Below, piece after piece: positions 8,429-16,088 of a DNA stretch of 38,052 nucleotides. The notes under the pieces were generated by a model, which saw nothing but the letters and a program-made list of their open reading frames with translations, ran no database searches and was not told the origin of the DNA. Source of the stretch: Planctomycetaceae bacterium (GTDB lineage Bacteria; Planctomycetota; Planctomycetia; Planctomycetales; Planctomycetaceae); the NCBI GenBank assembly GCA_018699955.1, contig JABISG010000011.1, positions 1-38,052 of the forward strand, read 5' to 3'. Numbering within the stretch: the first letter of the stretch is position 1; every line of letters starts with the position of its first letter. The position numbers and the translations under genes are program-made.

Positions 8429-9163
8429 TCATTCGCCGCGCAATCGACGACCGAGTTCTGCAATTTGTGCGCCGCATGCGGTGCGGGCTTCTGCCAAACC
8501 GGCGGGAGTCGGGTTACCCGCTTTGACGTAATCCAGAACAATGTCCTCGGCAGTCATCAGTTCTTTGCACGCGCCGGGAACTTCCGAAGCAATCTCGGTC
8601 GGAATGGTCGAAACGCCGTTGCAGTCGCCGTGCAACAAATCGCCGGGGAAGATCATCAATCCGCCAACGGTCACCGGCACGTGGACCGAGAGGATGTGAC
8701 AATAACCGTGGGCACAGGTGGTTCCCGCTGTGAAACAGGGGAAATCAATCGCCTTGACCTGATCCAGATCGCGGCCCGTTCCCGATGTGATCAGTCCCTT
8801 TGCACCGAACGATTTGTACGTCGTGCACATCACTTCGCCGAAAGTGGCCGACGTGGTCGGTTCGTCCAAATCCTGAAAGACGACAACCGGCGGTCCAGGC
8901 AGTTCTGCGAAGGCAGCCACCTGTGCATCCATACCGGAATAGACGTCACCGGAACGCGGAGCGGCCATGCTGCGAAACGTGGTCGTCGAAGCGTAGCCCA
9001 CCATCGGCGGCATTTCGGGGAAGCAGGACTTGATCGAGTGATTCATGTAACCGGTATTGCGCGGCCGAATGTTCCACAGTTCGATGACGTTGCAGACGGT
9101 GGGAGTATCGTATTGGGCCAGGGCAGCCAGTGTCTCTTCGGAAAGCGCGTTCGTCGCCGTCAT
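8429..9163 (-). CDS. RraA-family protein (aldolase/decarboxylase-like)
   Basis: A 244-residue protein from the ATG at 9163; the frame stays open to 9229, but the shorter form starts right before the conserved [17 protein letters not shown]. It has the RraA/dimethylmenaquinone methyltransferase-like fold signature: an early T-x-x-(N/D) helix, a central [16 protein letters not shown] matching the G-x-x-R-D active-site motif of 4-hydroxy-4-methyl-2-oxoglutarate aldolases, and [18 protein letters not shown] then [11 protein letters not shown] with the metal-site Asp. Members cleave hydroxy-oxo acids or decarboxylate oxaloacetate; E. coli RraA instead inhibits RNase E. An aldolase role is more likely with the GxxRD motif intact. 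The substrate is unknown. A hairpin follows at 8386. Confidence 0.8.
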   Translation of the reverse strand: MTATNALSEETLAALAQYDTPTVCNVIELWNIRPRNTGYMNHSIKSCFPEMPPMVGYASTTTFRSMAAPRSGDVYSGMDAQVAAFAELPGPPVVVFQDLDEPTTSATFGEVMCTTYKSFGAKGLITSGTGRDLDQVKAIDFPCFTAGTTCAHGYCHILSVHVPVTVGGLMIFPGDLLHGDCNGVSTIPTEIASEVPGACKELMTAEDIVLDYVKAGNPTPAGLAEARTACGAQIAELGRRLRGE

Positions 9164-9359
9164 CGCGGGGGGCCTTTCGTTGGTTGCGTTGATTGAGGAA
9201 CCGCGGTGAAACGCGGTCCGGTAGGTCACTGAACCTGAATATAGCCGATTTGCGTCTCAGGCGAAAGCAGCGCCCTTTCGTCCTTCACGGCTCAAACCCT
9301 TGCTTGCGCGGCGGACTGGTAGCGCGGTGGGCTGGGTTTCGAGCATGTTGTGTGTCGCA

Positions 9360-10730
9360 TCAAATCCGCAAAAAGATCTTCCGCTTGTACAGCCACAGGC
9401 AGATTAGCCACAGCACGAACACGCGGGCCAGGCTTTCCCAGAAGGGGGCGAACGCGAACGTTTCGCTGAACAGGTAGTCGTAGGAAACCGTGTGGAGATT
9501 CAAGAAGCGAACGGTGAGCGGGTCCAACAGGGTGTCAATGCTCTGCAGGTGAATCCGCAGAATCTTGCTGATCCACGGTTTGAGCAACTGCGCCATGCAG
9601 TACATGGCAATCGAGTTCATGCCGACGACCACCAACGGAAAGGCCCACGCTTTCCAGCGACGCACGTCGATAATCCAGTACAGCAGACCCAGAATCCAGA
9701 ACGTCCAGCCGGCGCTGAACACCGCCCAACTCGGAGACCAGATTCGCTTCACAATCGGACAGAAACTCCAATTGCAGTGGGGAACCTTCGCCGGCCAAAT
9801 GGTCGTATCGACCGCCATCGCGGTCAAGAAGCAAATGCCACCCGAGAGGAACAGCCATTTCAATTTGTTACCGTCACTGCGATCGCCACGAATCAAACGG
9901 CCCGCCATCACGCCGAATAACATGGTGACGATCGACGGGATGAAATTAAGCGTCTGATACCCGCCCTTGTTCACCCAGTAGGTGCGGCCTTCCCACTCTT
10001 CGGCTTCACGCGGGAATCGGCTGAGATACTCCCGATCAAAACCGGCGGCCGCGTTGGTGTGTTTGTTCCAGTGTGAGGGCAACCTGGGGAACTGATTGAA
10101 TTCCTCGTCCGCATCCAATTCCATTTGCTCGGTCACAACCGTTTTGACCTTGGAGAACTCTGCTTCCGGAATCGTATACTGATAGAAGTAGAACCAGTAC
10201 CCACCCAGAATGCCCGCCACGGCGACCAGTTGAACTACGAGATTCCATCGCCAAAGCAGATACACGACGGTGTAGCCGAGGCCAATCTGCGCCAGCACAT
10301 TGGTGAAGATGAAGTTAGTCTGCCCGTTCCAGTTCGACGACAGGAAGATCGCCAGCAGCACCAGCATCAGCGACCGCACGATGGCGTGCGACAACATCCG
10401 CAGCTTCGATTGCCCCAGCGCTTCGCGTTTGGAATAGGAGAAGGGCATCGAAACGCCCACCATGAACATGAACGACGGCTGAATCAAATCCCAAAACGAA
10501 CAACCGGTCCCAGGTACGTGGCTGAATTGATACGCGAGAACATCCCAGAGCTGCGGCCAAGCCTCCTGCCACGGTTGCCCATTGGCCTGCTCAATGACCT
10601 GCTCCCTGCTCTGCTCCCACACGCGCGCGAATGCAAGTCCGCTCGAAGCCATCGCCAGCATGACCAGCCCGCGATAGGCATCGAGAGAAACCAGCCGCTT
10701 CGACGGTTTCGGCTTGGAAGACTTGGCCAT
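9360..10730 (-). CDS. DUF5009/HGSNAT-like membrane acyltransferase
   Basis: A 456-residue polytopic membrane protein. The N-terminus KRLVSLDAYRGLVMLAMASS carries the SLDAxRG motif of the COG4299 family, related to heparan-alpha-glucosaminide N-acetyltransferase. About 8-10 hydrophobic helices follow, with GYQTLNFIPSIVTMLFGVMAG and VVVGMNSIAMYCMAQLL near the end. The family moves acyl groups across the membrane onto sugars; substrates in planctomycetes are unknown. A long polar loop with WNKHTNAAAGFDREYL (about 210-250) is probably extracytoplasmic. The ATG at 10730 has CGGAG eight bases upstream. It follows the nucleotidyltransferase gene on the same strand after 59 bases, with a family A repeat in the gap. 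Confidence 0.8.
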   Translation of the reverse strand: MAKSSKPKPSKRLVSLDAYRGLVMLAMASSGLAFARVWEQSREQVIEQANGQPWQEAWPQLWDVLAYQFSHVPGTGCSFWDLIQPSFMFMVGVSMPFSYSKREALGQSKLRMLSHAIVRSLMLVLLAIFLSSNWNGQTNFIFTNVLAQIGLGYTVVYLLWRWNLVVQLVAVAGILGGYWFYFYQYTIPEAEFSKVKTVVTEQMELDADEEFNQFPRLPSHWNKHTNAAAGFDREYLSRFPREAEEWEGRTYWVNKGGYQTLNFIPSIVTMLFGVMAGRLIRGDRSDGNKLKWLFLSGGICFLTAMAVDTTIWPAKVPHCNWSFCPIVKRIWSPSWAVFSAGWTFWILGLLYWIIDVRRWKAWAFPLVVVGMNSIAMYCMAQLLKPWISKILRIHLQSIDTLLDPLTVRFLNLHTVSYDYLFSETFAFAPFWESLARVFVLWLICLWLYKRKIFLRI

Positions 10731-10747
10731 GGTGTTGACTCCGGGTG

Positions 10748-10780
10748 GTTCGATCCCACGAGGTGCAACTCGCGGGTTTT
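10748..10780 (-). repeat. Palindromic REP-like element, family A, copy 2
   Basis: Minus-orientation copy: GTTCGATCCCACGAGG, a GTGCAACT centre, and CGCGGGTTTT. It is less perfect than the others but keeps the GTTCGATCCC edge and the palindromic core. It fills most of the 59-base gap between the nucleotidyltransferase and acyltransferase genes and could affect read-through between them. Confidence 0.55.
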
Positions 10781-10789
10781 GGGAATGAC

Positions 10790-11413
10790 CTATTCACCTC
10801 GAAAACGCGCCTGCATTGCTTCGTAGTCTTCCGGCGTGTCGAGATCGTACAGCACCGATCGATCTTGGAGGGAAATCTCGGCGATGTCATTCATGTGCCA
10901 TCTTACCAGTTCGTTCAGCCCTTTGTCGCATGGAATCGTGACAACTTCGTCGGCAAGCGACCAGCGAAAGAACGTCGGATGTCCGCGGCGGCCGTCGCAA
11001 CGGGGAACTAGAATCGGAGCATCACTCGTATTCCATGCCTTGATGAGTTGTGCAAGGACGTCGGCAACAAGCAACGGATGATCGGCCGGCACGAGCAGCC
11101 AACCGTCATCGGCCGTTGGTGCGTGCGTCGCCCGAATTGCATCGAGCGCATGCTGCACGCTGCTGCGCATATCGGGCGGTGGTGATGCCGGTGCGACGAC
11201 GATCGCGCCCGCCGACCGAACTTCCGCCGCCAATGCCTCATCATCTCGGCGCAGCACAACGACGCGACCGGCAACATCGGGACGATCAAGCGCATCGAGC
11301 AAATGTCGGATGACCGTTTTTTCGCCCAACGGCAACAACAATTTCGGCCGCCCCATCCGCCGGCTCAAACCGGCAGCAGGAATCACGGCGAAGAGTTTGC
11401 GGGAAGACGGCAT
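10790..11413 (-). CDS. MobA/MocA-like nucleotidyltransferase
   Basis: A 207-residue cytoplasmic protein from the ATG at 11413; the longer frame to 11464 adds a poor, repeat-derived N-terminus. It begins with the NTP-binding loop FAVIPAAGLSRRMGRPKLLL (the G-x-S-x-R-M-G-x-x-K motif), then RVVVLRRDD, the metal-binding region WLLVPADHPLL (Asp in the P-A-D-H-P), and GRRGHPTFF, the acceptor-binding GHP motif typical of the MobA/MocA group. The C-terminal VLYDLDTPEDYEAM (D-x-x-T-P-x-D) closes the fold. Relatives add CMP or GMP to molybdopterin; no other molybdenum genes are nearby, so the acceptor stays uncertain. Transcribed toward the acyltransferase gene. Confidence 0.8.
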   Translation of the reverse strand: MPSSRKLFAVIPAAGLSRRMGRPKLLLPLGEKTVIRHLLDALDRPDVAGRVVVLRRDDEALAAEVRSAGAIVVAPASPPPDMRSSVQHALDAIRATHAPTADDGWLLVPADHPLLVADVLAQLIKAWNTSDAPILVPRCDGRRGHPTFFRWSLADEVVTIPCDKGLNELVRWHMNDIAEISLQDRSVLYDLDTPEDYEAMQARFRGE

Positions 11414-11450
11414 GGCGATTAGTACCCCAGCCGTGCTGTGAGTGAAAATA

Positions 11451-11617
11451 AACCACGGAGACACGGAGACACGGAGAAATCCCTGAAAAGAGGGGGGTTT
11501 CTCTCGTTACGAATGCTCCAGAGTGCGTCTGATAACACCATCGAATCGTGTACCTGACGAGCACTTGTTTGTAGACGGGATGTCAAATTCACTTCTCTTC
11601 TCAGTGTCTCCGTGGTT
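11451..11617. mobile_element. MITE-like element with 14-bp inverted ends
   Basis: The ends AACCACGGAGACAC (11451-11464) and GTGTCTCCGTGGTT (11604-11617) are perfect inverted repeats 167 bases apart. The left end runs on as a tandem of ACACGGAG. The inside has no coding frame that I trust. ACGGAGACACGGAG-type repeats are widespread in planctomycetes and other bacteria. I cannot see a target-site duplication with certainty. The rest of the gap up to surE (11755) holds a CCCTTGCTTGCGC motif at about 11699 that also occurs at about 9298. Confidence 0.45.
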
Positions 11618-11754
11618 CAATCGGGCAGCGTTTACAACCTGATGCGCCGCTCGATATCCTCAGCACATCGAATTGCGATCCGATTGTCAACGATTAGACC
11701 CTTGCTTGCGCTGCGGGCTGGTATTCACAACGACATGAGAAGAGAAAATCAACT

Positions 11755-12516
11755 GTGCAAATTCTGCTGACGAACGATGATGGGATTCATGCGCCGGGGC
11801 TGCGGGCGTTTCGTGATGCGCTGCTGGAACTGGGCGATGTGACGGTGGTGGCGCCGGCAATCGAACAAAGCGGCGTCGGACTGAGCATCACTTATCGGGC
11901 TCCTTTGATTGTGAATGAGGAATTCCGACAGGGGGAACACTATGGCTGGGCAGTGGCCGGCAGTCCGGCCGATTGCGTGAAGCTGGGCATGCTCGAATTC
12001 TGTAAGACGCGGCCCGACATTGTTGTCAGCGGCATCAACGCCGGCGCAAATACCGGGATCAACGTGCTCTATTCGGGAACGGTCGCCGGCGCCATTGAAG
12101 GAGCGTTTTTCGGAGTGACGTCGGTCGCTGTCTCGTTGATTCATTCAGAACAGCCGAACTTTGAAACGGCCGCACGCGTCTCCGTCGGATTGATCGCGCA
12201 GCTGTGCGATCAGAAGCCGCGCCCCGGTTCACTTTGGAACATCAACTTACCGGAAGACCAGCCGCGCGGCGTGAAGATGACGTCGCTGGGTGTGAAGCGA
12301 CACGTCGATCTGATGGAGAAACGGACCGCGCCGAACGGTCGCGCTTATTACTGGAGCGGCTTCGATCCCATTGGCGATCACAAACTGGATCCCGGCACCG
12401 ATACCAGAGAACTGGCCGACGGCTATGCCACCATCACCCCAATGCATTTCGACCTGACTGAAATGCAAACGGTGGCGGGAATGCAGAACGTGGATTGGAA
12501 GATTCCGGCTGACTGA
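11755..12516 (+). CDS. surE: 5'/3'-nucleotidase SurE
   Basis: A 253-residue SurE. The start is a GTG at 11755 with GAGAAGAG upstream; the ATG at 11735 is out of frame. The N-terminus QILLTNDDGIHAPGL holds the Asp-Asp metal ligands (residues 8-9), EQSGVG the conserved Ser, and DIVVSGINAGANTG the metal-binding Asn; SGTVAGAIEGAFFGVTSVAVS completes the family core. SurE removes phosphate from nucleoside monophosphates and is divalent-metal dependent, in the cytoplasm. Often it neighbours pcm or rpoS in proteobacteria; here it stands alone. It converges on the gene ending at 12574, with a small GCGGTG/CACCGC hairpin (12533-12549) between them. Confidence 0.95.
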   Translation: MQILLTNDDGIHAPGLRAFRDALLELGDVTVVAPAIEQSGVGLSITYRAPLIVNEEFRQGEHYGWAVAGSPADCVKLGMLEFCKTRPDIVVSGINAGANTGINVLYSGTVAGAIEGAFFGVTSVAVSLIHSEQPNFETAARVSVGLIAQLCDQKPRPGSLWNINLPEDQPRGVKMTSLGVKRHVDLMEKRTAPNGRAYYWSGFDPIGDHKLDPGTDTRELADGYATITPMHFDLTEMQTVAGMQNVDWKIPAD

Positions 12517-12573
12517 GAACCGCCCATCAGCTGCGGTGCAACACACCGCTGACTGCGAACTGTTAGATCGCAG

Positions 12574-14085
12574 CTAACTTGCTTCCACGTGATACCGCTC
12601 GTAGAGCCGATAGTACCGCATGACCCAAAAGGCGTAGAGATAATCGATCGCGGCAGCATTCAGGCCGGTGGGTGGGCCGGTTGCCTCGAACTTGTAGAAC
12701 GGGCCGGCTTTCCAGAAGTAAACTTCGTGCGGCCGCTGCGCGTCGATCCACTGCATTTCGCGCGTCTCGATCTTCTTGCCGGGACGGTAAAAGCGGTCGA
12801 GTGGGCAGCGACGCAACTGCTCGATTCCCGTGGCAACGACGGCCGGCAGTTGACGCGACGTCTCGGCGCGCTGACGTCCGGCAATATGTTTGAAAACCTG
12901 TTTGTCGCTGAGAATGCCGGCCCACATGAAATTGCAAAGCGCGTTGCGTTCTCGTTCGATTTTTCGCATGGTCCAGTACATTGTGCGGCCGAGACGGAAC
13001 AGAAATTTCTCGTCGAGTTCGCGGTTGTTGCGGCGGGCGTCATCAACTTCGAGTGACAGACCGACAAAGGCCGCATTTAACACGTGATTGCGGTCGTTCA
13101 TGCCCTTGACGAAAACGCTGTTGCCCACGCGTTGCGGCCGCACGAGGTGTCGCAGTGGTGACTGATAGTAAACGTGGTGCTTGTCGCGCAGGTAATTGAA
13201 GGCCCGCCGGATGCGCTTGTTTTCGGATGCGTCCTCGGGAAGTTGGTGATGGCCGGTCGCGACAACCGAATAAGCCACCTGTGCGTTGAAGGGAACGCCG
13301 ACGCTTCCAACAATCGGCGTCATCTTGCCGTACTTTGTCGGCTTGCCGTCCTTTTCGGTTAGCTTGTAGTTATGGTCGATGAGGTGCAGAACCAGCGCGG
13401 CCAAATCGTCGCGGGCCATTTTCTGATGTTCGGCCGGCAGGTCTTTGTAGACGTGCATCATCAATGCCGCATAGCCGCCGGCGACTTGATTGTACGTGCC
13501 TTTGGCGGCTTCGCTGCGATAGTAAAACGTCCGACCGTCGGGTGAATCGTATCGGTGTTTGGCCTTTCCGGCGGGCGCGTCGATTTCGAGAACACAGCGA
13601 GCGGCCAATCCGGGTTGCCCGGTGACTTCGATGAAGAGATGCAGCCCTTCGATCAACCGACCGATTAACGCCAGCGTTTGCCGATCTTTGGTGACGGCGT
13701 ACTTGTAACACATGGCCGCCAGGAACGCCCCGTGCCAGGTGGCATTGTCGTCGCCGAATTGCGGCACCGGCGGTTCGCCAACCGTCGAAAGCAAATCGAC
13801 GTAATGATGCACGTGGTTGTATGAAGTGAGATGGTAGCGGCGAATCACCCATTCAAAATATTCCGCTTTGACATCGAGCGGAATCGATCCGTCACCGCCG
13901 CCGAATGCATTGCGCAGCGACTGCTGATATGCGCGAAGCGATTCCGCCGTGTTATCGTCGGCTGCCGGCACAGCGGTGGCCAACGAATCCGTTGCATCGC
14001 CGGCGCGCAGACATTCGCTACTTAGCCCTAGGCAAATGCCCAAGCAGACTGCAATGCATATCGGTCGTCGTACTGTTAGCTGCAT
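12574..14085 (-). CDS. Secreted helical-barrel-like protein of unknown family
   Basis: A 503-residue protein. I set the start at 14085, where MQLTVRRPICIAVCLGICLG forms a signal peptide; the frame reaches 14208 but the extra 41 residues do not look like a signal. The mature part is rich in helices with repeated aromatic/His clusters: YFEWVIRRYHLTSYNHVHHY, DDNATWHGAFLAAMCYKYA, GTYNQVAGGYAALMMHVY, HLIDHNYKL, DRNHVLNAAFVGLSL, ALCNFMWAGIL and YLYAFWVMRYYRLYERY. Regular helix pairs of this kind suggest an (alpha/alpha) toroid, as in glycoside hydrolases and lyases, but I recognise no family motif. It is probably periplasmic or extracellular. It is followed downstream by convergent surE; lspA lies upstream on the same strand. 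Confidence 0.7.
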   Translation of the reverse strand: MQLTVRRPICIAVCLGICLGLSSECLRAGDATDSLATAVPAADDNTAESLRAYQQSLRNAFGGGDGSIPLDVKAEYFEWVIRRYHLTSYNHVHHYVDLLSTVGEPPVPQFGDDNATWHGAFLAAMCYKYAVTKDRQTLALIGRLIEGLHLFIEVTGQPGLAARCVLEIDAPAGKAKHRYDSPDGRTFYYRSEAAKGTYNQVAGGYAALMMHVYKDLPAEHQKMARDDLAALVLHLIDHNYKLTEKDGKPTKYGKMTPIVGSVGVPFNAQVAYSVVATGHHQLPEDASENKRIRRAFNYLRDKHHVYYQSPLRHLVRPQRVGNSVFVKGMNDRNHVLNAAFVGLSLEVDDARRNNRELDEKFLFRLGRTMYWTMRKIERERNALCNFMWAGILSDKQVFKHIAGRQRAETSRQLPAVVATGIEQLRRCPLDRFYRPGKKIETREMQWIDAQRPHEVYFWKAGPFYKFEATGPPTGLNAAAIDYLYAFWVMRYYRLYERYHVEAS

Positions 14086-14223
14086 GCGGCGACGGTCTCC
14101 AGCGAGACATTGGCGAACGGTGCAACAAGAACGAACGGAAGGCGACGAAAGCCCAATTTCCCGCGCGTCGGTAGCCGGTATGGAAGCGGATTCAGGCCGT
14201 TGCGGCAAGAGCGGTTTTGGCCA

Positions 14224-14868
14224 TCAAGCGGCTTTCGAATCGCTATTCTTGTTTTCGGCCTTCCCGGCGCTGGTCGGTGAGTCCGTTCCGCTAAAGAACG
14301 ACTGCAAAACCAGCATGATCGCGCCGGTGACCAGAAAGACGTCGGCGAAATTGAACACGGGCCAATTGTATTCGCCGAAAGTGAACAGCAGGAAATCGCG
14401 CACGGCGAACAGCAGTTGGCCGTTCACTTCGCAGCCGTGCAGCCCGACTCGATCCCACAGATTGCCCAGAGTGCCTGCCATTATGAGTGAAAGCGCGACC
14501 GTCAGCCATTTACTGATCGCAGCGCCATAGACGAACAGCCAATAGAACACGCCAATCGCAGCAACGACACTCAGCAGGGCAAACACCCAGGTCCAGCCTT
14601 GACCAATTCCCCACAACGCCCCTTGGTTGAAGCTTGTGAACAACCGGGCTGTTATCCAGCCTTCATCGAGATAGGGGCTGCTTTCCCCTTCGCGATGTGG
14701 CGGGAAGTCAAACAGAGAATGTTGGCCCTCGAATGGACGCTCGACGTAGCCGCCGCCCGGGTATCCCAAGTCGGCAAAGACTGCGTGCTTCGTCCACAAA
14801 TCCCAGAAGAGGCCGCCGCCCGCGAGTAGCGCGAAAACAATGTAGCGGCTGGCCGGGACCGGCTTCAT
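14224..14868 (-). CDS. lspA: Lipoprotein signal peptidase LspA
   Basis: A 214-residue signal peptidase II. The ATG at 14868 is chosen because it overlaps the stop of the upstream gene as ATGA. Four hydrophobic segments are visible: SRYIVFALLAGGGLFWDLWTK, WVFALLSVVAAIGVFYWLFV, WLTVALSLIMAGTL and FLVTGAIMLVLQSFF. The two catalytic Asp motifs are present: GTLGNLWDRV and FNFADVF. The family also carries FNQGALWG, seen at about 85. A region at about 32-75 (GYPGGGYVERPFEG onward) is longer than in E. coli LspA (164 residues), and there is a charged C-terminal tail. It cleaves prolipoproteins before the lipid-bearing Cys, such as those predicted at 676 and 4637. Confidence 0.92.
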   Translation of the reverse strand: MKPVPASRYIVFALLAGGGLFWDLWTKHAVFADLGYPGGGYVERPFEGQHSLFDFPPHREGESSPYLDEGWITARLFTSFNQGALWGIGQGWTWVFALLSVVAAIGVFYWLFVYGAAISKWLTVALSLIMAGTLGNLWDRVGLHGCEVNGQLLFAVRDFLLFTFGEYNWPVFNFADVFLVTGAIMLVLQSFFSGTDSPTSAGKAENKNSDSKAA

Positions 14869-15260
14869 CGGGTGAGTTCTTCGCGTTTTTGCTCGCACTG
14901 CACACAGTTACGTGCGTAGGGAATTGCTTTCAGGCGGGTCTTGGGAATCCAGGACTTGGAAGGGGCTTTCCCCTCGATCACGCACATTTCGCACTGACCG
15001 TAAGTTCCCTTATCGACGCGATTGAGAGCGTCAATGATTTCGTCGAGCACTTCCTGATCGTTTTCGACAACCCGCAACGAGAAGTCCTGCTCGTAGGTCA
15101 AGGTCCCCAACTCTGCAATATGGGTGGGGCTTCGCGAGTCGCTACCCCCACTACTGCGGTCGAGAGCCTCGGCGGTCAATTGTTCGACGTCGCCCCGCAT
15201 TCGGGCCTGGGCAGAGAGCAATAAGAGCTTGAACTGCTCAATCTCGGACTTTTTCAGCAT
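14865..15260 (-). CDS. DksA/TraR-type C4 zinc-finger regulator
   Basis: A 131-residue protein from the ATG at 15260; another ATG at 15269 is possible, and the frame to 15293 begins with TTG. The N-terminal half is a helical hairpin region (EIEQFKLLLLSAQARMRGDV, LRVVENDQEVLDEIIDAL). The end has the C4 zinc finger: TYGQCEMC and later ARNCVQC, with the usual IPxxRLxAxPxAR spacer (KTRLKAIPYAR). DksA-like proteins bind the RNA polymerase secondary channel and modulate rRNA and stress promoters; this is a short family member whose action on polymerase is inferred. Its TGA overlaps the lspA ATG, so the two are translationally coupled. Confidence 0.85.
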   Translation of the reverse strand: MLKKSEIEQFKLLLLSAQARMRGDVEQLTAEALDRSSGGSDSRSPTHIAELGTLTYEQDFSLRVVENDQEVLDEIIDALNRVDKGTYGQCEMCVIEGKAPSKSWIPKTRLKAIPYARNCVQCEQKREELTR

Positions 15261-15580
15261 CGAACGCATTTCCCATCGGAGGAAGAACGGCAATCACAAC
15301 CTGCGACTATTATGCCCACACCAATTCCAGTGGTCAAGTCGCCGGATTGGGGAGTCGATTTGCGGCAAGCGATGGCCGCGGTGGAGGGCGATCTGCAGCG
15401 GCAGTCTTCTTTGACGGACGAGGATTCGACATAACCCGTTTTGCGCAAACATTAACAACATTGACTCGATTCGGAATGATGCTGATTTTCGTCCGAAATC
15501 CATTCCTTGCATGTGAAGCGAACGGCCTCTACGATGTCGCGACCTGCCGTCCCAACACCCCATTGCAACGAGTGAATTTC
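15261..15580. other. Divergent intergenic region between dksA-like and bcp genes
   Basis: This 320-base gap should carry promoters for both genes. It also contains the small frame listed at 15312. The bcp frame is open back to 15347 but has no plausible start before 15581. I see no hairpin or RNA gene. Confidence 0.4.
15312..15434 (+). CDS. Possible 40-residue small protein
   Basis: An ATG at 15312 opens a 40-codon frame ending in TAA. The product starts MPTPIPVVKSPDWGVDLRQA and continues with an amphipathic MAAVEGDLQRQ helix and an acidic end. Composition is more protein-like than the shadow frames around it, and its codons look normal for the region. There is no clear ribosome site. It lies in the gap between the divergent dksA-like and bcp genes. 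Function unknown; it may be a chance frame. Confidence 0.35.
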   Translation: MPTPIPVVKSPDWGVDLRQAMAAVEGDLQRQSSLTDEDST

Positions 15581-16063
15581 ATGGCCGAGAATCTGATCCC
15601 AGAAGCTGGAGATCGTGCACCGGCATTTCACCTGCCGACGTATCCGGAAGGCCGCATTCGCCTTAGCAAATTCAAAGGTGAGAAAAATGTCGTCTTGTAC
15701 TTCTACCCCAAGGACGACACTCCCGGATGTACGACCGAAGCCTGCGGATTTCGGGACGATTTGAAAACATTTGACGCCACCGACACCGTCATTTTGGGAA
15801 TCAGTCCCGACTCGATCGCCTCTCACGAGAAATTTGCGAAGAAATACTCGCTGCCCTTCACGCTACTGGCCGACGAGGAACGAAAAACCTGCGAGAAATA
15901 CGGTGTCTGGATCGAGAAAAACATGTACGGCCGTAAGTACATGGGCGTACAACGAGCGACATTTCTCATCGACAAGCGGGGAATAATCGCCGCCGCCTGG
16001 CCCAAAGTGAAGGTCAAAGGACACGTCGAAGAAGTCGCCACCGCAGTGGGCGAACTCGATTAG
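15581..16063 (+). CDS. bcp: Thioredoxin-dependent peroxiredoxin (BCP/PrxQ type)
   Basis: A 160-residue peroxiredoxin. The ATG at 15581 begins MAENLIPEAGDRAPAFHLP, the usual family start. The catalytic region YPKDDTPGCTTEACGFRDD has the peroxidatic Cys and, five residues on, the resolving Cys typical of the BCP alpha-helix 2 type. Further family marks are LGISPDSIASHEKFAKKYSLPF, LLADEE and ERATFLIDKRGII, close to the usual RxTFLIDxxG. It reduces hydrogen peroxide and organic hydroperoxides in the cytoplasm using thioredoxin. Single gene, full length for the family, converging on the DUF1501 gene with a 25-base gap. Confidence 0.93.
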   Translation: MAENLIPEAGDRAPAFHLPTYPEGRIRLSKFKGEKNVVLYFYPKDDTPGCTTEACGFRDDLKTFDATDTVILGISPDSIASHEKFAKKYSLPFTLLADEERKTCEKYGVWIEKNMYGRKYMGVQRATFLIDKRGIIAAAWPKVKVKGHVEEVATAVGELD

Positions 16064-16088
16064 CGCAACCATAAAATCCCGAAGCGTC

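Noticed and set aside
11451..11617. Complete insertion sequence
   Set aside because: Inverted ends exist but no transposase frame lies between them; kept only as MITE-like.
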